In this document: piece after piece, positions 35,371 through 48,211 of the stretch
How the letters are laid out: every line of letters starts with the position of its first letter
How positions within the stretch are numbered: the first letter of the stretch is position 1
NCBI GenBank assembly: GCA_019722365.1
Contig: JADFUC010001380.1
Location: 1,302,001-1,366,000, forward strand
From: Lithospermum erythrorhizon
Taxonomy: Eukaryota > Streptophyta > Magnoliopsida > Boraginales > Boraginaceae
Direction of reading: 5' to 3'
Length of the DNA: 64,000 bases
The notes under the pieces: generated by a model
What the model was told of the DNA's origin: nothing
Seen by the model: the letters and a program-made list of their open reading frames with translations, nothing else
Database searches by the model: none
Position numbers and translations under genes: made by a program

Positions 35371-38125
35371 TCAGATCGAAATGCTCGACAATCCTATCGT
35401 GTAGTGATCACAAAAATATTTTATTGGTCAGGTTCATAGAACTATATATTGTAAGGTTTGTCTTTCGGGTTGCTCAAAAAGCAGCGATCAGATAGATCAG
35501 TTATGTCATAAACATCAAATAAGCGCCCAGCATTATGCACCCCTTTAATAAATCTTTTCAAACTGTGAATTTGTAATGAGATATTTCCGAACACATAACT
35601 TCAAAACCATTGCCTTCTCCTTTGATAATTTGAGAGGAACGCTATCAGGTCCCATCTTGCCTGATTATGCTCAGCTTCCCACCTGATATCTCTATGATCC
35701 TTCCCAAAGGGGAGTGAAGTGTTCATGATCTCCGCTCAAGAATGAAAGTAAGTTGCAATGGAAAACCTTGCAGCAATGGGCATCATTCTTCAAAGGGTAC
35801 AACCCCAGTGAATGAAATAATTTAGCTACATTATCTTGTTAGATTATAGAAATATAGAATACATGTCAGGCATGCCATGGATGGGGCTAAGCACCATTCT
35901 TTGTGTTCCAGGCTTCAACATTTGTTGTACATCTATAGTACTTTGCAGTATAAGTTAATGAATGAAATCATTGTTTATCAAGCTGATTTCATAAAAAAGT
36001 AATAGTTTCATTGAGTTCTGCAGAATTTAAAGTACCATATTGACTAGAGTACTAGACTTATGCATTAAATGATGTATACATAAGAATTATAATGTTTTGT
36101 ATTTAAATTGATATTTTTTCTTTTTCGAGACAAAATTATAATTGTAAATATTTTTTTATTTATCATAATAATAATAAATAAAAATTAATTAATGATCATA
36201 ACAAAACAACGTCAAATAATATAAGTTAGAATAAACTAACGATTCACAATACCAATAAAAATTATTTGAATTTCAAATATATAATTATGACACATAATTG
36301 CTAAATTAATAATTTAAATAAATATATAATCTGGAACACTCCCAAGTATCCTAACAGTATGCAAACACTTGCCATATCTTCATTCTGCCACATTCAAACC
36401 CCACCTTCTCATTAATATAAAAATTATACGTACATAGAATCCTAAGTACACTTATAATTTATACAAAAAATAATGTTAATTGTTAATTGTTAGTTGTTAG
36501 TTGTACTTAGATGTTGTGTTTTATCTTAAAGCTACGTTTGGTTCTACTTCTCATCATATTAGATTGTATTTCAGCTAAAATCGATGGATCCCGATTAATT
36601 AATAATAATAATAATAACAAAAATAGGTAATTTAAAGAGTATGGTGTTGAATTAAATGCTACGAATTTTGATGTTCTAGTCATAATATTTCGCCACATAT
36701 CCATTGTTTCACTTTTATTCACTCGCTAAGTATCACTTTGTTTGTCACGTCTCTATAATATAGTCCAATTTTAAATTTTAAGTTATAATATTCGGTGAAA
36801 ATATACCAAAATATTATAATGTTGATTTAAATCAATCAAAGTCATGTGTATTAAGTAAGATTGGAAACTTTATTAATTTTGACCATTGAAAATAATTGCA
36901 TCTTTTATGATAATAATAATAAACTACGAACTAATTTTTATATAATTGACGACCATTTATATCATATTTTCATAAGAATATAATAATTCGCAGGGATGGT
37001 GGGGGAGAGAATAATTATGGATAAGATCCCCTGTACATACCTTCAGGTCTATCAGAGTGGAATTTGTACATTTGCCATTTGTTGGTTAAGTATCATAACT
37101 AATTATGGTTTATAATATTCTAAAACGAGAGTCTTAAGGCTATATCAATTGGGAAGCTAAAATTTCATATACTAAAATGTGTAGCCTTCAGTTTTAATTA
37201 GTTTTTATAGTACTAATATTGTCACCTAGTAACTCTTGCCCATGGAAGTCAAGGAAATGTTATGATCTTGTTATTCTTGCAGGTGTCCAGCTTGCAGAAA
37301 TTACAAGGTAGTTAAATCCTCTTCCTATGTTCCTCCAAGGTAAGTGAATGGTGCACTTAAGAAGAGACTAAAAAGTTATCCGAAGATATAGTAGCTTACA
37401 GGGATGGTTGAAGTTGCTCTGGCAATAGCTATATAAGCTGTGCATTTGGGGTACGAATGAAGTAGAGCTTAAGTTGAACTGGCTATGTTATAGCTTGAAA
37501 GTTGGGGGAATATGAAACATGCATTGAAACCATATTTGTTGCATCTCTGTCCTGAAGTTTTAGGCTTTACATTTGAGTGTACATTACAATTCATTGTGAT
37601 ATCTGGAAGAATCAGCTGAGCATCTTCATGTTAGGGTACACATTTAGTCTTTTGGTTAGCCAATTATTTTGACACTTCACTTCACGAAATCGTCACATGA
37701 AAATATACCAAAATCACTTCACACCTACGTTAATACACCTTTATAGAGTGGGCTTAGAAAAACAGTAAATGGTAAGGCATCAATACGAAGATACCAAACT
37801 GTTGATTGTATAGCTTGTAAGTATATCAGAACTATCATATATAGAGCGAGTTATATGTTGTCTGTACAGATGCTTTCCAGAAGCAGCACAAAGACATTCT
37901 AACATCTAAACATTAGGGTGCCGGATTAATCTGTGTTGTCATTTACCGCAGAAAAAGCAAGATTATATCATCCCAATCAAGTTCTCACCCTACTGGTATC
38001 GATATTCATCATAGATTTACCATAATATCATTGGCTGAATGATTGATTTTCGCTGTAAACGTACCAAGCAACCACAAGACATATATATTTTAGGGCTATT
38101 ACACTTGCAGCAACTCAGAACCACT
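35371..38125. other. Intergenic, no supported gene
   Basis: AT-rich. A short plus-strand open piece at about 37,282-37,341 (CPACRNYKVVKSSSYVPPR, stop) follows a TTCTTGCAG acceptor-like site but has no recognisable partner exons. The right end holds the 3' UTR of the RING-CH gene (minus strand). Confidence 0.4.
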
Positions 38126-40366
38126 TCATTGGACATTAGCAATGCCAGACTGGTTAGCGTCTCTCAGCAAGCCCGTTTCTTCATCGGGTAGGGTTATAGA
38201 TAAAGTAGCCTGCCAAATGGAAGGAGAAGCATGTCTAAGAAGTAAGAATTGAGGATGGAATTGCACGAAGAACATATATTTGGCTGGGCTGGGCAAGAAA
38301 TTCAGTTCAAATCATAATTGTTTCCTCACCTGTCTCTGTCGACGATGTAGGAGAGCAGTTACTGCTTTCAGTATCATGTAGATTGGCAATACAATCCCAG
38401 AAATTCTAAGAAGTAATAACTGAAACATACAAAAACATTATGTGAAATCTCAGACATAAATGTATGTAATGAACAGCTTTCATTTCTAGTGATCTGGTAC
38501 CTTACCAGTACCAACGGAAATGAATAGTGTCCTGCACGACTAACAATGACAGGCAGGGTGTGCCGCAAGACAAGAAGAACCATGAACTGCAAAATACACC
38601 ACGAAACAGCTATCAGCATGTCATTCAAGACTTTCCAACAACTTATCTCTTGAACATATAGTTGTCTGAAAAGGTGAGGACTTCATCATTTTATAAGATT
38701 TCAGGTCAGAAAAATCAACATATCTGCTTGCAATATTACAACCTAAAGGCCATCTAAAGAAAATATAGTTGCTGTCAACTTTTGTAAAAAAAAGGCATGC
38801 AAGGATCATTCAAGATGATGCACTGAGAGATAGCATTTACAACTATGGTGATAGTACGGCAGCAAATCACACTTCTTGATGAAGAAACTGCATATTCATC
38901 ATCCATAGGATTGCGATCTGTAGAAAGCATTGATATGAGACGAGGATTGTTCAAGTCCCTTCTGACAATTCCCCAATTACCCCTGATAAGAACAGCAGAA
39001 TATTTATTATAAATTATTAGTATTACTTGAAGTTTCAATTACATAGGTAGTTGATCATTTTGTTTTCCGTGTTTATTTATCTATTCACTATTTTCCAGTA
39101 TCTCTATGCAGTTCCTACTTCCATAGGTATTCTTCAGAGTTTCTCTAGAGGTGGGAGACATATATGCAATAGCCTGATAAATTAACCCCAATATATAGTT
39201 GAAGTGCAGAACATAATACAGGTTTCTTATAAATTACTCCTTCCTCCCCTATTATTAGGCACTTTTTGACTTGTATTTTAAGTCCTTTTACAAGTCATAA
39301 ATATCACAAATTCAAAATGATGACTTGTTTGCAATATTATATGGTCAATTATATAAAAAAGATATCGAAATAACAAAAAGTACCTCAGGTTCACAGGGAT
39401 ACCTCCCAATCTGAAGATTGGGGGTGGTGCTGTATAGCCAGGTCTAAATTGCTGCAGACACAAACATGATGAAGTAAGTATGATGGCACAGGAGAGGAGA
39501 ATAACCATAGATGGAAAAGGACGAGACATAACGAGATTAAAAGAGAGGCAACCTGATGGCATATTTCGCAGACTGTGTCTCCCTTCTCGTTACACCACCT
39601 CTGGACACATCTTCTATGAGCATACTTCAAGCAACAAATAAATGAGCACATTAGATTTCCAGACCCAAAAGTTTGAAGAGAAGAAGTCAACCAGTAAATC
39701 AGAACACGGTAACAACATGGTCATTTAGTACAAGGAGAACATGTTAAAGAGACCATTGTGCTTATAAGATTTTGCAAATAATCAAGTATTAATTGAAATT
39801 CTGTTTTAGAGAGTAGACGATGACATGAACCAAAGTGAAACTGATCCCCTCATAAGTAAAACTTGAATAAAAAAAGTAGGTGTTTAGTGTATTAATCAGC
39901 ATGCTGTACTTCCTATGGAAAAATGGATCTATATATACAGGGTATTGATCAGAAACGTAAGTACTTAAAATAGAGAACCAAGTAATATGAAACAACACTA
40001 CTACACAACAGCTTAGCAAAAAGGCAAAATTGCTAATTCAGAAGTTTAAATGTCCATTAAGTGAGGAACTATATGAAGAAAATGCATACCAATATAAACC
40101 AGCTAATTGACATATCATATAACACCAACCTTCAAACTGCCACAACACGAGCAAGGAGTCTCCATATTTGAGTCGAAATCCTCATCCTGACATATTCTGC
40201 ACTCCACAATTTTCTTTGGAGATGATATTTCAGAGCTACAAGTGGTCATTGCATCATTAACTGAAGACGTTGTGAACTCTTTTAATGTGTTTCTGCTTTC
40301 AATTGCTGCTTCCAAGGTTGATTCGGTGAGCAAGCGATCAACCAACAAAACAAAATGATCTCCCAT
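38126..40366 (-). CDS. RING-CH (RINGv/MARCH-type) membrane E3 ubiquitin ligase
   Basis: Seven exons, minus strand: 40366-40130, 39624-39553, 39451-39384, 38982-38841, 38586-38506, 38419-38330 and 38209-38126; 257 aa, GT-AG introns. The RING-CH zinc ligands are complete as C4HC3: Cys56, Cys59, Cys72, Cys74, His82, Cys85, Cys98, Cys101, with the conserved Trp at 89 (VQRWCNEKGDTVCEICHQ). FRPGYTAPPP follows, typical of the plant DUF3675 group. Hydrophobic segments lie at about 174-195 (FMVLLVLRHTLPVIV) and 197-222 (LVLLLLLRISGIVLPIYMIL), ending in a basic LLHRRQRQ. Such proteins sit in membranes and pass ubiquitin to nearby targets. The membrane topology is inferred. Length is slightly short for the group (usually about 280-310) but no key element is missing. 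A 5' UTR intron may extend the transcript above 40,366. Confidence 0.87.
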
Positions 40367-40710
40367 TTCTGAATATTAAACTAAGGATATCACGGTGTTG
40401 AACAAACACTAAATTTCAAAGGTCTCACACAGGAAACCAACTGTCAATAAGAATCAAGAAAGAAAAACATGATTTGAAAATGATTAGTAAATTCTAAGAA
40501 ACATGACAAATAACTAAACAGCAAAAATGCAATAATTAGACAAGTATGTTGTCACATTTGAAAGAATTTGACATCCTTGAATGCCTATATTCTTAAATTT
40601 ATTACTATAGGTGAGGAAGACTACTTTGGTATAAGCAGGAGATAATGGAAAGAGCAAAATCCACTTTGCAAGTAGGGAAGACTATCATTAGTACAGGGGT
40701 AAGGAGAATG

Positions 40711-40935
40711 CTAAGCCACTCCTCCAAATTTCATTTCAATTATGGGAGGGAGACGTTTTAGTAGAAAAAGGACGATTGCTCTAAGTTCAGCACGCCACCC
40801 AACCCCTATCCCTAGCCCTGCAGCTTTCGCAACAACATCCCATTTCTCAGGACTCTTTTCATGCATAATAAATGAAGCCAAGGACATAAACAAGAGACCA
40901 AGAATTTGAAGATAGTTTACAATAAACAAGTTAAA
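40711..40935 (-). CDS. Possible last exon of an unidentified gene
   Basis: An open frame on the minus strand with no ATG at its start follows an acceptor-like GTATAG near 40,943 and ends in a stop at 40,711. It reads ILGLLFMSLASFIMHEKSPE, then KWDVVAKAAGLGIGVGWRAE, then AIVLFLLKRLPPIIEMKFGG. This is balanced, protein-like composition with one hydrophobic helix at the start. I do not recognise the family and found no upstream exon. It could be a real 3' exon, an untranslated part of the RING-CH transcript, or a fragment of a duplicated gene. Confidence 0.3.
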   Translation of the reverse strand, partial: FNLFIVNYLQILGLLFMSLASFIMHEKSPEKWDVVAKAAGLGIGVGWRAELRAIVLFLLKRLPPIIEMKFGGVA

Positions 40936-40942
40936 GACCACT

Positions 40943-43439
40943 ATACAATAAACATCCCTCTCAAATCAAAACATCAAAATTGATCATCCCTCTTAAATCA
41001 AAACATCAAAATTGATCAAGCCAACCATTGTAACCATTTATGCTAGTTATTGAACAAATTATGTTTATTCTACAACTCCAAAGCACTTCAACAGTTTCCC
41101 CCAAAACATGGATACACCTTACAATTCACAAACAAAAAGAGCCAAATGAGGGCGCGAAAACAAAGAGAGCTATTCAATTACTCCACTATACAAAAAAAAC
41201 AAATCAACCAAGCTCCTTCTGCATAGCCAAACCTAGTAAACTATTAACAAAACATCATACCATACATCATCCAAGTTCAACCTTGCATCAGCTAATTCAA
41301 TTCAAAAAACATAACAGTACAAACTACAAAAACCCAACTCACAAAAACACAAAAAGGTACTAATAGTATTAAAAACAATAAAAAAGCATAAAAAAAGATT
41401 ACAACTTTTCATCAACTAATTCCATTGAAAAAACATATCATTACAAACTACAAAAACCCAACTCAGAAGAACACAAAATGGTACTAATAAAACTAAAAAA
41501 AAAAACATTAAAAAGACTGAAACTTTCCACAAATTGAGACATACCCAGATCACAAAAAGTGATTCTTTTTTTAATGCAACAAAGACAAACATGAATTCAA
41601 AAGGTGAAAAATCAATTGAAAAAAACATAACTTTACAAACTAAAAAAAACCCAACTCACAAAAACACAAAAGCCACTAATAAAAATATAAGATGAAACAA
41701 AATGAGATACAATTTGATCACAAAAAAGGTTCTTTTTATGCAAATAGATAAAAATTGATCCAAAAGGTGAAAAATAAATTACAGAATATTGAAAAAGCAA
41801 ATGAAGAGGTATCACAAGAAAGAGATGAAGACCAAAGTTATGTAAAGCCATTCCTTCTTTCTGCGGGAAAATTATGCAGTTGTGACCAAGTAAGAGATTG
41901 AGTGCAATCTTTATCACCATTCAAATTCATTCAAATTATGCTCAAAACTGGATTTAGTACAATTTTATATATAAAGGTACTATATAGTATATATTGCTCA
42001 GTGCCAAGAGTCAAGAGCTCGGAAGCTTGAGCAGATGTGGCTACATGAACATCGGTTATAATATTTCACTTTAAATCAATTACATCAGAAGAATCATTTA
42101 GAATAAAGTTATTTGTAATCATAGTTATCTTTTGTTTTTTAGGGAGAGAGTTTAAATTCTACCGTCCTGCATCCTATTGTCTAAAATCAAAAAGAAGGAA
42201 AATTTAATAAATGTGAAACTAATCTGAATTTAGTTTTAAATCTATGCAACATAAAATGAGTCAGTTATTTAAGAATGTAGGAAGTCGATTCATAATCGAA
42301 CTAGAAAGGACTCGCTTAAATTTGAGGATGATAATTGATTCAAACTATATTCGGATCCGAGTTATGTTCGAGTAACCCGGACGGTTCTATAGCATTACTA
42401 CTAACAATAATTCCAAGTGAATTGCTTTGGCCATAGTTGTCAGTCCTGAGAAGTCGAGAATTCTCTTGTCAAGAATTGCATTTGGTTAACTGGGCTCAGC
42501 TACTTCCCTCAAGGGGTGCAACAGGTTTTGTTGGCCTGCCGAGCATCATTCTTGGACACAAGGCAATGTCAGATTAAATTGGAGGATTCTCAAAGATCCA
42601 GATGCTCCTTGGTGTAAGTTATTAGATCAAGATACTTCAATAATCTGTCCCCGGATCAAATAAAGCATAAAGTCATAACATCTTCTTCAATTAATGCAAG
42701 CAATCTTGCAATGGATGGGACCTCTTCAAGAATGTTATAGCCAGTGCAATAGAAACCTTCTGTGATGGAAAGAAACAAAGTAATGGGAACTGGAAGCCTG
42801 ATTCGCTAGAAAAAACTACAGTGGCCACAAACATCACAATTTGAACTTTGGACAATTCTGATGGGCTTTTGACCTTGCTATTAAACAACATACTATCTCC
42901 CACTCCATGATAGAATCCGACGATTCTAATATTCCCCAGCACACTTTAATTATTATACATACTCAAAGATCATCCCGTAACGTAAGCTAAAAACACGGGA
43001 ATCGAATCTGAATCAACTCCGGCAGATATTGGCCAACTCATTTCATTATATCAAACCCAGAAATCCGAACAATAAAGCCTAGATCGCTTGTATGCATGTG
43101 CATTTTTGGGTGCCAGATCCAAAAGCCGAGAGGAGGTGATCCCTACATTTTCATCACGTGACAAGAGAACATTGAAAGTTTGGCGGCGCAGATAGAGTCC
43201 ATGGCCTCCCACTCGTCCCTATGGCTGGATTCATAGCAGCCTCACGCCCAAGCAATGCTGCCCTGATATGTATGGTTCCGAAAGCACTCGGCCTTTAGGA
43301 TTTTTGTTGTTTGCAGTCCACCGTAGACATTCTGTTTTTGTTATTTTTATTATCAAAGTGGATGCAATAAGTATAACCCGACTTAACTCGAATCTATTTA
43401 GATAAAAAAAGAAGTTCAGTGGGTTCACATTTAGATGAC
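40943..43439. other. Intergenic with A-rich tandem repeats, no gene
   Basis: 41,290-41,700 holds imperfect repeats (separate entry). 41.7-43.4 kb has only short frames without recognisable domains. A GC-richer piece around 43,060-43,270 was read in both directions without finding a family. Confidence 0.4.
41290..41700. repeat. Three imperfect repeats with CAAACTACAAAAACCCAACT core
   Basis: Cores start near 41,318, 41,444 and 41,634: TACAAACTACAAAAACCCAA, then CTCACAAAAACACAAAA and a CTAATA block. Each is preceded by AATTSAATT-AAAAAACATA. Spacing is about 125 and 190 bp. They lie upstream of the RING-CH gene, possibly within its 5' region. Confidence 0.75.
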
Positions 43440-43549
43440 AGTTTCAGGAGAAGTAGAAATATTATTTGTGGTCAATTGATAGACCCTTTCATAATTAGAA
43501 GTAATTACACTGGGCCAAAGTGATATTGGCATATATCTAACCAAGTAAT

Positions 43550-44170
43550 CTTCGTGTGACGCATACAAAATATATTTTGTAATTATCCTTATTTCAGTTG
43601 TTACTTCACTATAGAAAATTGAAACTTGTCTCGAAATAATATTAAATAATTGTGATTAACAATTTGAAAAGATTAAAAAGTGAAAATTAAAAGTATCACT
43701 AAATTCAAAGAATGATTCTCTAAACTTGTCATTTCTGTTTGAAAGCTTTCACTATAAAATTGAAACTTATTCTAAACAATAGTATGAAATAATATACCAT
43801 CAATCTAATTATTAAAAAGTGAAAAGTAAAAGTATCACCCAAATCAAAAGAATGATTCTCAATGATGATAATAAAAAAAACAAACATTGAATATATTGTG
43901 TTACCAATAATAAATGAATGAAACTTACTGCACGAACAGTGATGGCGCTTATTATTACTACAATATTTTCACGTATAGTTAAGTTATTTTATAATTTATC
44001 TTTAGCCTAATGTCATTTTTCGAAAACCTCGTTCATATACATACACAATGAGTTAATTTTATTGGGAATAATTGCCTGTTAATAAACCTTTAGAACCAAT
44101 TACATACATGAATGGATTGAGGCTGGACACAGCCAATGCTATAATAGTTCGATGTTGAAGACGAGAAAAC
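43550..44170. repeat. Dispersed repeat D, left copy
   Basis: Matches 60,975-61,430 in the same orientation. Shared blocks include TACAAAATATATTT, ATTTCAGTTGTTA, CTGCAYGAACAGTGATGG, TTTTTCGAAAACC, CACACAATGAGTTAATTT, GAACCAATTACA and GAATGGATTGAGGCTGGA. The left copy is longer because of internal insertions. No coding capacity seen. Confidence 0.8.
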
Positions 44171-45640
44171 ATCATTAACATCAAAGATTAAAAAAACATC
44201 AAAGATTCAAACATAAAAATATAACAATTCATAGAACAAATACATATTAAACATCATATTCATATATAAAGATCAAAACATTAATCTATATAAACATCAA
44301 ACGATTAAATGCTTTTATTCATATAAACATCAAACATTAATTTATATAAAACATCAAACATTCAACCTAAAATTAAATAAAAACCAAATCATCTATTTGA
44401 AACTTGGCAAAAGTATTTCCGTTAAATAAAGTAAATAAATATAAATTACAAATATATTAACAACATAAATTACATACTAAATAAAAAAAATTTTTGATTC
44501 AAGTATTAATCATTACTCCTAGTGACCTACAAAATAAAAATAAAATTTAATGTTATAGACAATAAAATTATGGAAATGAAATTAATAAATATAAAAGATG
44601 ATATTATGTGGTGGGTCTGGGAAAAAAGCACAATGGAATGATGAGACGCGAGATATATATATGAAGTTTTAGATTCCGAATAATGAAATCATCCTACCTA
44701 TAATTGCCTCCATTTGAGTGGTTTTGAATTTCACCTTGTAAGTGAGGGCGGGAAACTGGTTGAAAACCCTGTTCTCCATCCCTGCCTACTGAGACAAAGG
44801 GTATTGGCTTGGAGGATGGTCCTGTTCCGACCGCCTCATTATTACTACTCGGATGGTGCAAATGAAAGAGACAAATTCTGCCTATCCCTGCCTCCATTTT
44901 ATTAAAATGTAATGATTTTTATACCCTCCGAGTCACGATTATTAATGGACATATTATATTTGAAAATAATATTAGTGAGATATGATAAATGTAAATAATA
45001 CCGAATTAGTGGATATGTATACATTCAATGTGATATGTTATTCTTTCCACATATTAAATGTAAAAGTGAAAGAAATGTAACCTCTTCATCTATATTAACG
45101 TGCGACGGGTCAATACTCATTACAGATTTAACAAATATCTTATAACGTATAACGAATAATGTAATGTAATCTGAAGTATATATGCATTATGAATGCTGTA
45201 TAACCAAATATATAATCATCTGTACCTAAAACATATAATATGCTTCATATACAATAAATGAAGATTTTTGTTGAATTGAATTTAATATTTTATATCTATT
45301 TTTTGCCAAAGGGGGTGTCTCAATCGATGATGAATTGTATAAATTAATTCCTGAATTAATATTTTAAGAATTGGCAGATTTTTATGTAGACAAGGCAATT
45401 TGGTTTTATAATTATTGTCAAATTGCATTTTGCATGAAATGGCCATTCTGAATTAAAGTTTTTGAGACTAAATAGCCTGGCATATTTAAATTTTACAATT
45501 ATTTTTATAAACATCGGAGACGCACAGAGCCCGACATATTTTTTTTAATATTTTTTTAAAATTTTTATTATTCCCGACGATCCCCGTCTCCAAACCGATC
45601 TATATAAAGTTCATTGAAGACTAATCTAACCTCGACTCAA
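44165..45640. other. Intergenic with AACATCAAA-rich tract
   Basis: From 44,165 to 44,370 the motif AACATCAAA (then CATT, GATT or ACATT) recurs about ten times, a degenerate short tandem repeat. 44,694-44,905 is a small GC-richer piece, open on both strands for about 65 codons with no family recognised. The rest is AT-rich. Confidence 0.5.
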
Positions 45641-45649
45641 ATTGGAAAT

Positions 45650-46920
45650 GGTTTTTCCGCCTTTCATTTAAGATTCTTCATCCACACCAACATTGTTAGC
45701 TCTCCACCACCCTTGTTACCACCCACGTTACTGTTTCACCCACCATATCCCCTCCCTTTGTTGCTTCCATTTCCAATCCATGATTGTTAGCAATTATGAC
45801 AGATACTTTAACTAGACATCAGAAACCAGAATCAGATAATGATTATATTATAGATAAGCATTAATTGAAGTTTGAGTTCACATAATAGCTTTATCTGATT
45901 TAATGTTGTTACTGGTTCAATGATCAATCTCTGCTGTGGCAAAGATTGAAAAGTTCCAAGAGAAATAACCAAGATAACATTATACCAATTTACCCAATAA
46001 GTTCAGTTCTATTATTATAGCATGTGATCACATAATGAATATTAATGAATTTTATTATTATAACTATAAAAATGTAACTATGCACTTATTAAAACTCCTA
46101 TTTCACCGTTATAATTATGAAAAAGAATATTAAAATCTAGCTGAAAATAAATTATAGAATAAATGAGCTTTTGGCAGATTTCTGTATATCAATTTCCCTC
46201 GCAGTTATCAGCTACCTCCTCTTTCATCTTTCCTTTATATTATATCTGTCGGATATTAGCTCATGATGTTTCAATGAACACCCAACACAATGCATGCATT
46301 AACATTATAAAACAGTAGTGAAATAACAAGCTCATAAATGAGATATCAAGAAACTCAAAAACATTAAATCGTGAAATCAGCAAAATATTCTCTACATATA
46401 TTTTAAACTATTATCAGTATCCACTTGCTACCTAAATCGTCAAAACCCCTCCCCATTTGTCTTTATTTGTTAATTAAATGACATCTCAATTCAGTCTAAG
46501 CTGTCACTGTTATCTTTGTTGGCTCAGCATTTTTTTTTCATGCACCATTCTATTTTTATTATCTATAGTTAAATTAAATCATACTGTCAAATTCATTGTT
46601 TGTCTCAAAGAATATATTAAGTAAAGCAATTAATTCCTTCAAGCCTCTCTTCTAATGACTTTATTCTGAATGAACTATTATATTCAAAATAATATAGAAA
46701 TCATATCATTGCTCTATTTCATCCAATCACTAACTTTCATATAATGGTTAAAGCAATGATTTACATTTGTCAAAGTATTCGGCTTTTCTCATCACATGCC
46801 TTTCAAATGTGAATTTTTACATTTTGGTTTATTATGTCTCTGTGATTTGGATGCATTATTTACGCCTGATATAGCTTTGATTGAGAGGCCTTTATTATTT
46901 TTATTTTACTTTATTTATTT
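45650..46920. repeat. Dispersed repeats B and C, left copy
   Basis: 45,690-45,800 matches parts of 59,830-59,990 and 61,660-61,800 (ACCCACRTTAC, CTCCCTTTGTTGCTTCCATTT, ATGATTGTTA). 45,905-46,560 matches 60,130-60,920 (GATTGAAAAGTTCCA, AGAGAAATAACCA, AATATTCTC then ATATATTTTAAACT, TTTGTCTTTATTTGTTAATT, CATTCTATTTTTATTATCTA). Same order and orientation as in the right-hand copies. Confidence 0.7.
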
Positions 46921-48167
46921 CTCGAATATAAAAGGGTAAAACAAAGAAACAATGTGTAAACTAATGATATCTAGTGAAAATTCAATAATGTAAAATTTGT
47001 AATATATATTACTAACTAAGTATTCATATCATCATTGAAATAAAAAATTTAAAATAAATGAATTTCTGGAATTATATATATATATAACATAATATAATAT
47101 GAAACTTTATATGGCTAATTGATATTGTTTGTATTATTTAATTTTAATAAAATGAATAAACCTAGAAGGTAGACTAGTTTTATAAAAGTATATAAGATGA
47201 AATATGTAGGTAAAATATACCAAATTATTATAGTAAAGTAAATCTAATAAATAATAATTTAAAATAACATGAACTTTGAAAAGAAAAAACCATGGACTCA
47301 ATAGTTATTAGTTTCATTTATTATGTCCGTCATGACAATCAAGGTAAATAACGGTCATACTAGTTTTAAATGGTTTGACAGCATAAACGGAACGCCTAAA
47401 CTTTATGTGAATCGTAATTACTGGGGCCGTTCTCACGATAATAATACTAGAGGTTATGCTGTGATTGCTAGATCTCAGTACAACCATTATAATAGTTAAT
47501 ACAGTCAATTGTTATACACCAAGTATTATCTCGAGCCTGTATGTCACATACATATAAAGGCTGATGTTGTTAAATTTTATGGGCTAGAAATTAACAGACT
47601 TGATAATTGAGAAATGAATATTCCACCAGTATTTTGCATTGATATTGTTAAATATATGAGTTAGTTTCACTTCAATCTAGCTTGTGCTTAACTAATTCAA
47701 TGTTTATCGGTATCATAAAATCTCCAAGTGAGCATTTTCAAGAATGACTGTTAGACACATTGTTAATCAATTAACATAACAACTTCATTAATGATTCTGA
47801 GCAGTTAATTAAATTTTGCCTAATTATTAATCGTCGACCCACAAATTAACGGGCCGACTCCATCAAGAGCTCTTATATATATTGGATGGCTTAGGTTTTC
47901 GCACATCAAAAACCTAAACTCAGATGAATTTTCGCCTCCTCCTCATGCTGCAGAGGTTTCATCGATCAAGTGCAAAAGACTTGGTCTTTTGCTTTGATTT
48001 AATCATCCAATCTCCTGATTGTTCTAGTAGATACAAGTATCAATTCAACATTCCTCGCGCGACTCACCAGAGGCAATTTCCAATTTGTGGAGCTAGTTGT
48101 TAAACGAAGGAGGCTTCGTGAAAGATTATTGGTGATTATTCTTCCGCCGCATCAGAAGTTCTCGATT

Positions 48168-48169
<2 letters not shown>

Positions 48170-48209
<40 letters not shown>
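48170..48209. repeat. (AT)n microsatellite in the left LTR-like repeat
   Basis: About 20 AT units follow GATTTAA in the left copy. The right copy has only ATATATAGTG at the same place (about 52,595), so the run grew after the two copies separated. Confidence 0.9.

Positions 48210-48211
<2 letters not shown>

Noticed and set aside
37282..37341. Short Cys-containing C-terminal-like exon (CPACRNYK...VPPR stop)
   Set aside because: Only 19 codons, no upstream exon and no family match; cannot be told from chance.
41416..41920. Phe/Leu-rich minus-strand open frames
   Set aside because: They lie in A-rich tandem repeats; the apparent proteins are low-complexity products of poly-A.
44694..44905. 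About 65-codon open frames on both strands in a GC-richer patch
   Set aside because: Neither strand resembles a known protein, and both being open suggests composition rather than coding.
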